From: Solibacillus sp. FSL R5-0449
Lineage (GTDB): Bacteria; Bacillota; Bacilli; Bacillales_A; Planococcaceae
Assembly: GCF_037975215.1 (NCBI RefSeq)
Contig: NZ_CP150239.1
Location: 1,340,001-1,404,000, forward strand
Direction: 5' to 3'
DNA: 64,000 nt
The position numbers and the translations under genes are program-made. Position 1 is the first letter of the stretch; each line of letters opens with the position of its first letter. Shown here one piece after another: positions 62,797 through 64,000 of this stretch. Under the pieces are notes generated by a model, which saw nothing but the letters and a program-made list of their open reading frames with translations, did not search any database and was not told where the DNA came from.

Positions 62797-63052
62797 GCGT
62801 CAGCTAAATTTATTTGATCTGGAGTTTGAACAGTATCAGCCGAAATTTCAAGTAATGGATACTGTGAAGATCATCTTAATCGATGAACATTTAGATAGTG
62901 AAACCTACCATTATCGCAAATTTTATGAAGCTCATATTATTGATAAGGTAGGGGAAGTTACGAACATTCACATAAGTACATCTGGTGTCATTACCTATGA
63001 AGTGGATCTATACGGAGCAAAATATTATTTGCTTGAAGAGGAACTTGTTTAA
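62795..63052 (+). CDS. Hypothetical protein, 85 aa, behind a hairpin
   Basis: The protein starts RQLNLFDLEFEQYQ and has the strand-rich stretch VMDTVKIILIDEHLD, then GEVTNIHISTSGVITYEVD, ending YYLLEEELV, a pattern like a small SH3-like or KOW-like barrel. No family recognised. The start is unsure: TTG 62795 lies 5 nt after AGGTGA; GTG 62786 and TTG 62768 are also in frame. The composition looks like a real gene. It is followed directly by a structured repeat. Confidence 0.55.
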   Translation: MRQLNLFDLEFEQYQPKFQVMDTVKIILIDEHLDSETYHYRKFYEAHIIDKVGEVTNIHISTSGVITYEVDLYGAKYYLLEEELV

Positions 63053-63070
63053 AAAGGAATTTAAAAAGGA

Positions 63071-63412
63071 GAAGAGGCCGGGATATAAGTAGAATTATTG
63101 CTAAATAAAAGGAAAGCCTTTATTAAGAAATGGATATATTGCAAAATTGATTGGAATGGAGGGCGAGTGTAGCTGACGGCTACGCCTTTCGCTACAAGCA
63201 AAGCTTCCTGCGGGAATAGCGTGACGCCTGAGACTTGGAACAAAAGCTAAGAACGCCACGTCCTGTGGCAACGCTTTTGTGACCAACATCCTGTTGGCCT
63301 CACGCCCGCGGAAAGCGTCCCGGAATGGAAATCAATTTTAACGCTCAGCCAAAAAAAAGCTATTTTTCTCTCAGAGAAAAATAGCTTTTTTGGATTATGT
63401 CCTGGCCTCTTC
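63071..63412. repeat. Structured 342-bp intergenic element with inverted-repeat ends
   Basis: The ends GAAGAGGCCGGGATATAA (63071-63088) and TTATGTCCTGGCCTCTTC (63395-63412) are reverse complements with 16 of 18 matches. Inside lie GC-rich stem-loops, including GCCACGTCCTGTGGC (63254-63268) and CCAACATCCTGTTGG (63283-63297), which share a TCCTG-like loop, and an 18-bp terminator stem at 63353-63391. The inner part is clearly more GC-rich than the flanks. It codes for no protein and looks like a dispersed or MITE-like repeat. Confidence 0.6.
63353..63391. terminator. 18-bp perfect hairpin inside the element
   Basis: AAAAAAGCTATTTTTCTC and GAGAAAAATAGCTTTTTT form a perfect stem with a TCA loop, able to terminate in both directions. 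Confidence 0.85.
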
Positions 63413-63413
63413 T

Positions 63414-63605
63414 TTATTTATTTTTCCGTTCTAGTTTCATACCGATAATACGGATGACGATGCCGAATAGGATAAATACCCATCCGATGCCGATAAATAC
63501 ATAATTTAATGTTTGGTTAGTATTAGGCAGGACGCCAAACAAACCTAAACAAACGACAATAATGCCGGAAAATGATATTAGCATTCCTGCTGTTACAATA
63601 TTCAC
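63414..63605 (-). CDS. Small membrane protein, 63 aa
   Basis: Two hydrophobic segments (about residues 5-26 and 35-54) and a basic tail KLERKNK. The start GTG at 63605 lies 5 nt after AGAGGTGA on the minus strand; a GTG at 63614 lies within that site. Its stop is two bases from the repeat element, whose hairpin may serve as its terminator. No family recognised. Confidence 0.65.
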   Translation of the reverse strand: MNIVTAGMLISFSGIIVVCLGLFGVLPNTNQTLNYVFIGIGWVFILFGIVIRIIGMKLERKNK

Positions 63606-63763
63606 GAACTTCACCTCTGAAAGATTCTATCATGACTCACTTTCGAACACAATCTCTCCTAACTACTTGGGTAAAAAGGAATATTTTTATTTAAAAGACA
63701 ATATATTGAAACTATTGCCAATATTTTGGCGTATAATAGAGAGAAAACAAAGGAGGAATTAAA

Positions 63764-64000
63764 ATGAAAAAATGGACAACCACTCTAGGCATGTCGATTG
63801 TTTCTCTAGGATTGCTTGCCAGTCCTGCTCTTGCAGAGGCATCTATTAACCCGAAAGATGAAAGGGTGCCCATCTATGTTGCGATGACAGACGAAAGTGT
63901 CACAAAAGAACAGCTGATTCAGATTTTAAAGACGAAATTACCGGAGATGTTTGCTACATACTCTAACAGTGATTTCCAAATGACATCGATGAGCTATCAT
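63764..64000 (+). CDS. Secreted protein, N-terminal part (cut by window edge)
   Basis: AGGAGG lies 8 nt before the ATG. The first 27 residues form a signal peptide: a basic start (MKKW), a hydrophobic core, and an AxA site SPALAEA. The mature part begins SINPKDERVPIYVAMTDESV, followed by a helix. It may be a member of the YcdB/YcdC or PepSY-related secreted proteins, but only 79 residues are visible, so this is a guess. Confidence 0.75.
   Translation, partial: MKKWTTTLGMSIVSLGLLASPALAEASINPKDERVPIYVAMTDESVTKEQLIQILKTKLPEMFATYSNSDFQMTSMSYH

Overview
The window looks like the chromosome of a low-GC Gram-positive of the order Bacillales, most likely a Planococcaceae/Caryophanaceae member of the Solibacillus or Lysinibacillus kind. 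The signs are strong GGAGG-type ribosome binding sites, frequent TTG and GTG starts, T-box leaders, a type II pantothenate kinase, an LtaS-type lipoteichoic acid synthase, a CvfC homologue and many intrinsic terminators. This placement rests on gene content and protein character, not on a database search. No tRNA, rRNA, prophage, insertion sequence or CRISPR array was recognised.

Layout. 1-9000: the 5' part of gdhA, then yqxD (apparently with an ATT start) coupled to dsdA, a DUF4181 protein, a squalene/phytoene synthase-like gene, a 21-bp periodic array, a 43-aa peptide gene, an ABC-F ATPase coupled to an ASCH protein, and an LTA synthase. 9129-25424: a large one-direction catabolic cluster holding two thiolases, two acyl-CoA dehydrogenases, a CoA-transferase, two SDRs, a split MaoC-type hydratase, an R2-like ligand-binding oxidase, an aldehyde dehydrogenase, an iron alcohol dehydrogenase, an acyl-CoA ligase, a crotonase and a CaiB/racemase-family protein. 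A perfect cre site lies inside it. 25605-34300: yidC, a second and longer 21-bp periodic array, a T-box-controlled argS, a hydrolase, a GNAT protein, a DEDDh exonuclease, coaW, and a MarR-MFS pair. 34395-46540: RNase H-like, zinc-finger and SEC-C proteins, EamA and LysR genes, a CoaB-like protein, a glyoxalase-like protein, a cold-shock protein, fhs, a 50-aa membrane protein, and an HD-domain / YfmR / CvfC operon. 46845-57565: an orphan degenerate vWA-like protein, an EamA transporter, proBA behind a T-box, a stand-alone sigma factor whose ribosome binding site lies in a long inverted repeat, small membrane and lipoprotein genes, a peptidase E, a P-loop kinase, and topB. 57948-64000: aspartate kinase, a DsbA-family protein, a membrane glycerophosphodiesterase operon, small hypotheticals, a 340-bp structured element with inverted-repeat ends, and the start of a secreted protein.

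The main biological story is the catabolic cluster. An R2lox oxidase, an alcohol dehydrogenase, an aldehyde dehydrogenase and an acyl-CoA ligase sit beside two stereochemically distinct sets of beta-oxidation enzymes: MaoC pair plus MFE-2-like SDR, and crotonase plus HSD10-like SDR. A racemase-family protein is also present. This reads as a route that activates a hydrophobic, perhaps methyl-branched, substrate and degrades it under CcpA control. The substrate cannot be read from sequence. Second in interest are the two arrays in which a short anchor recurs about every 21 bp, two helical turns, in non-coding DNA.
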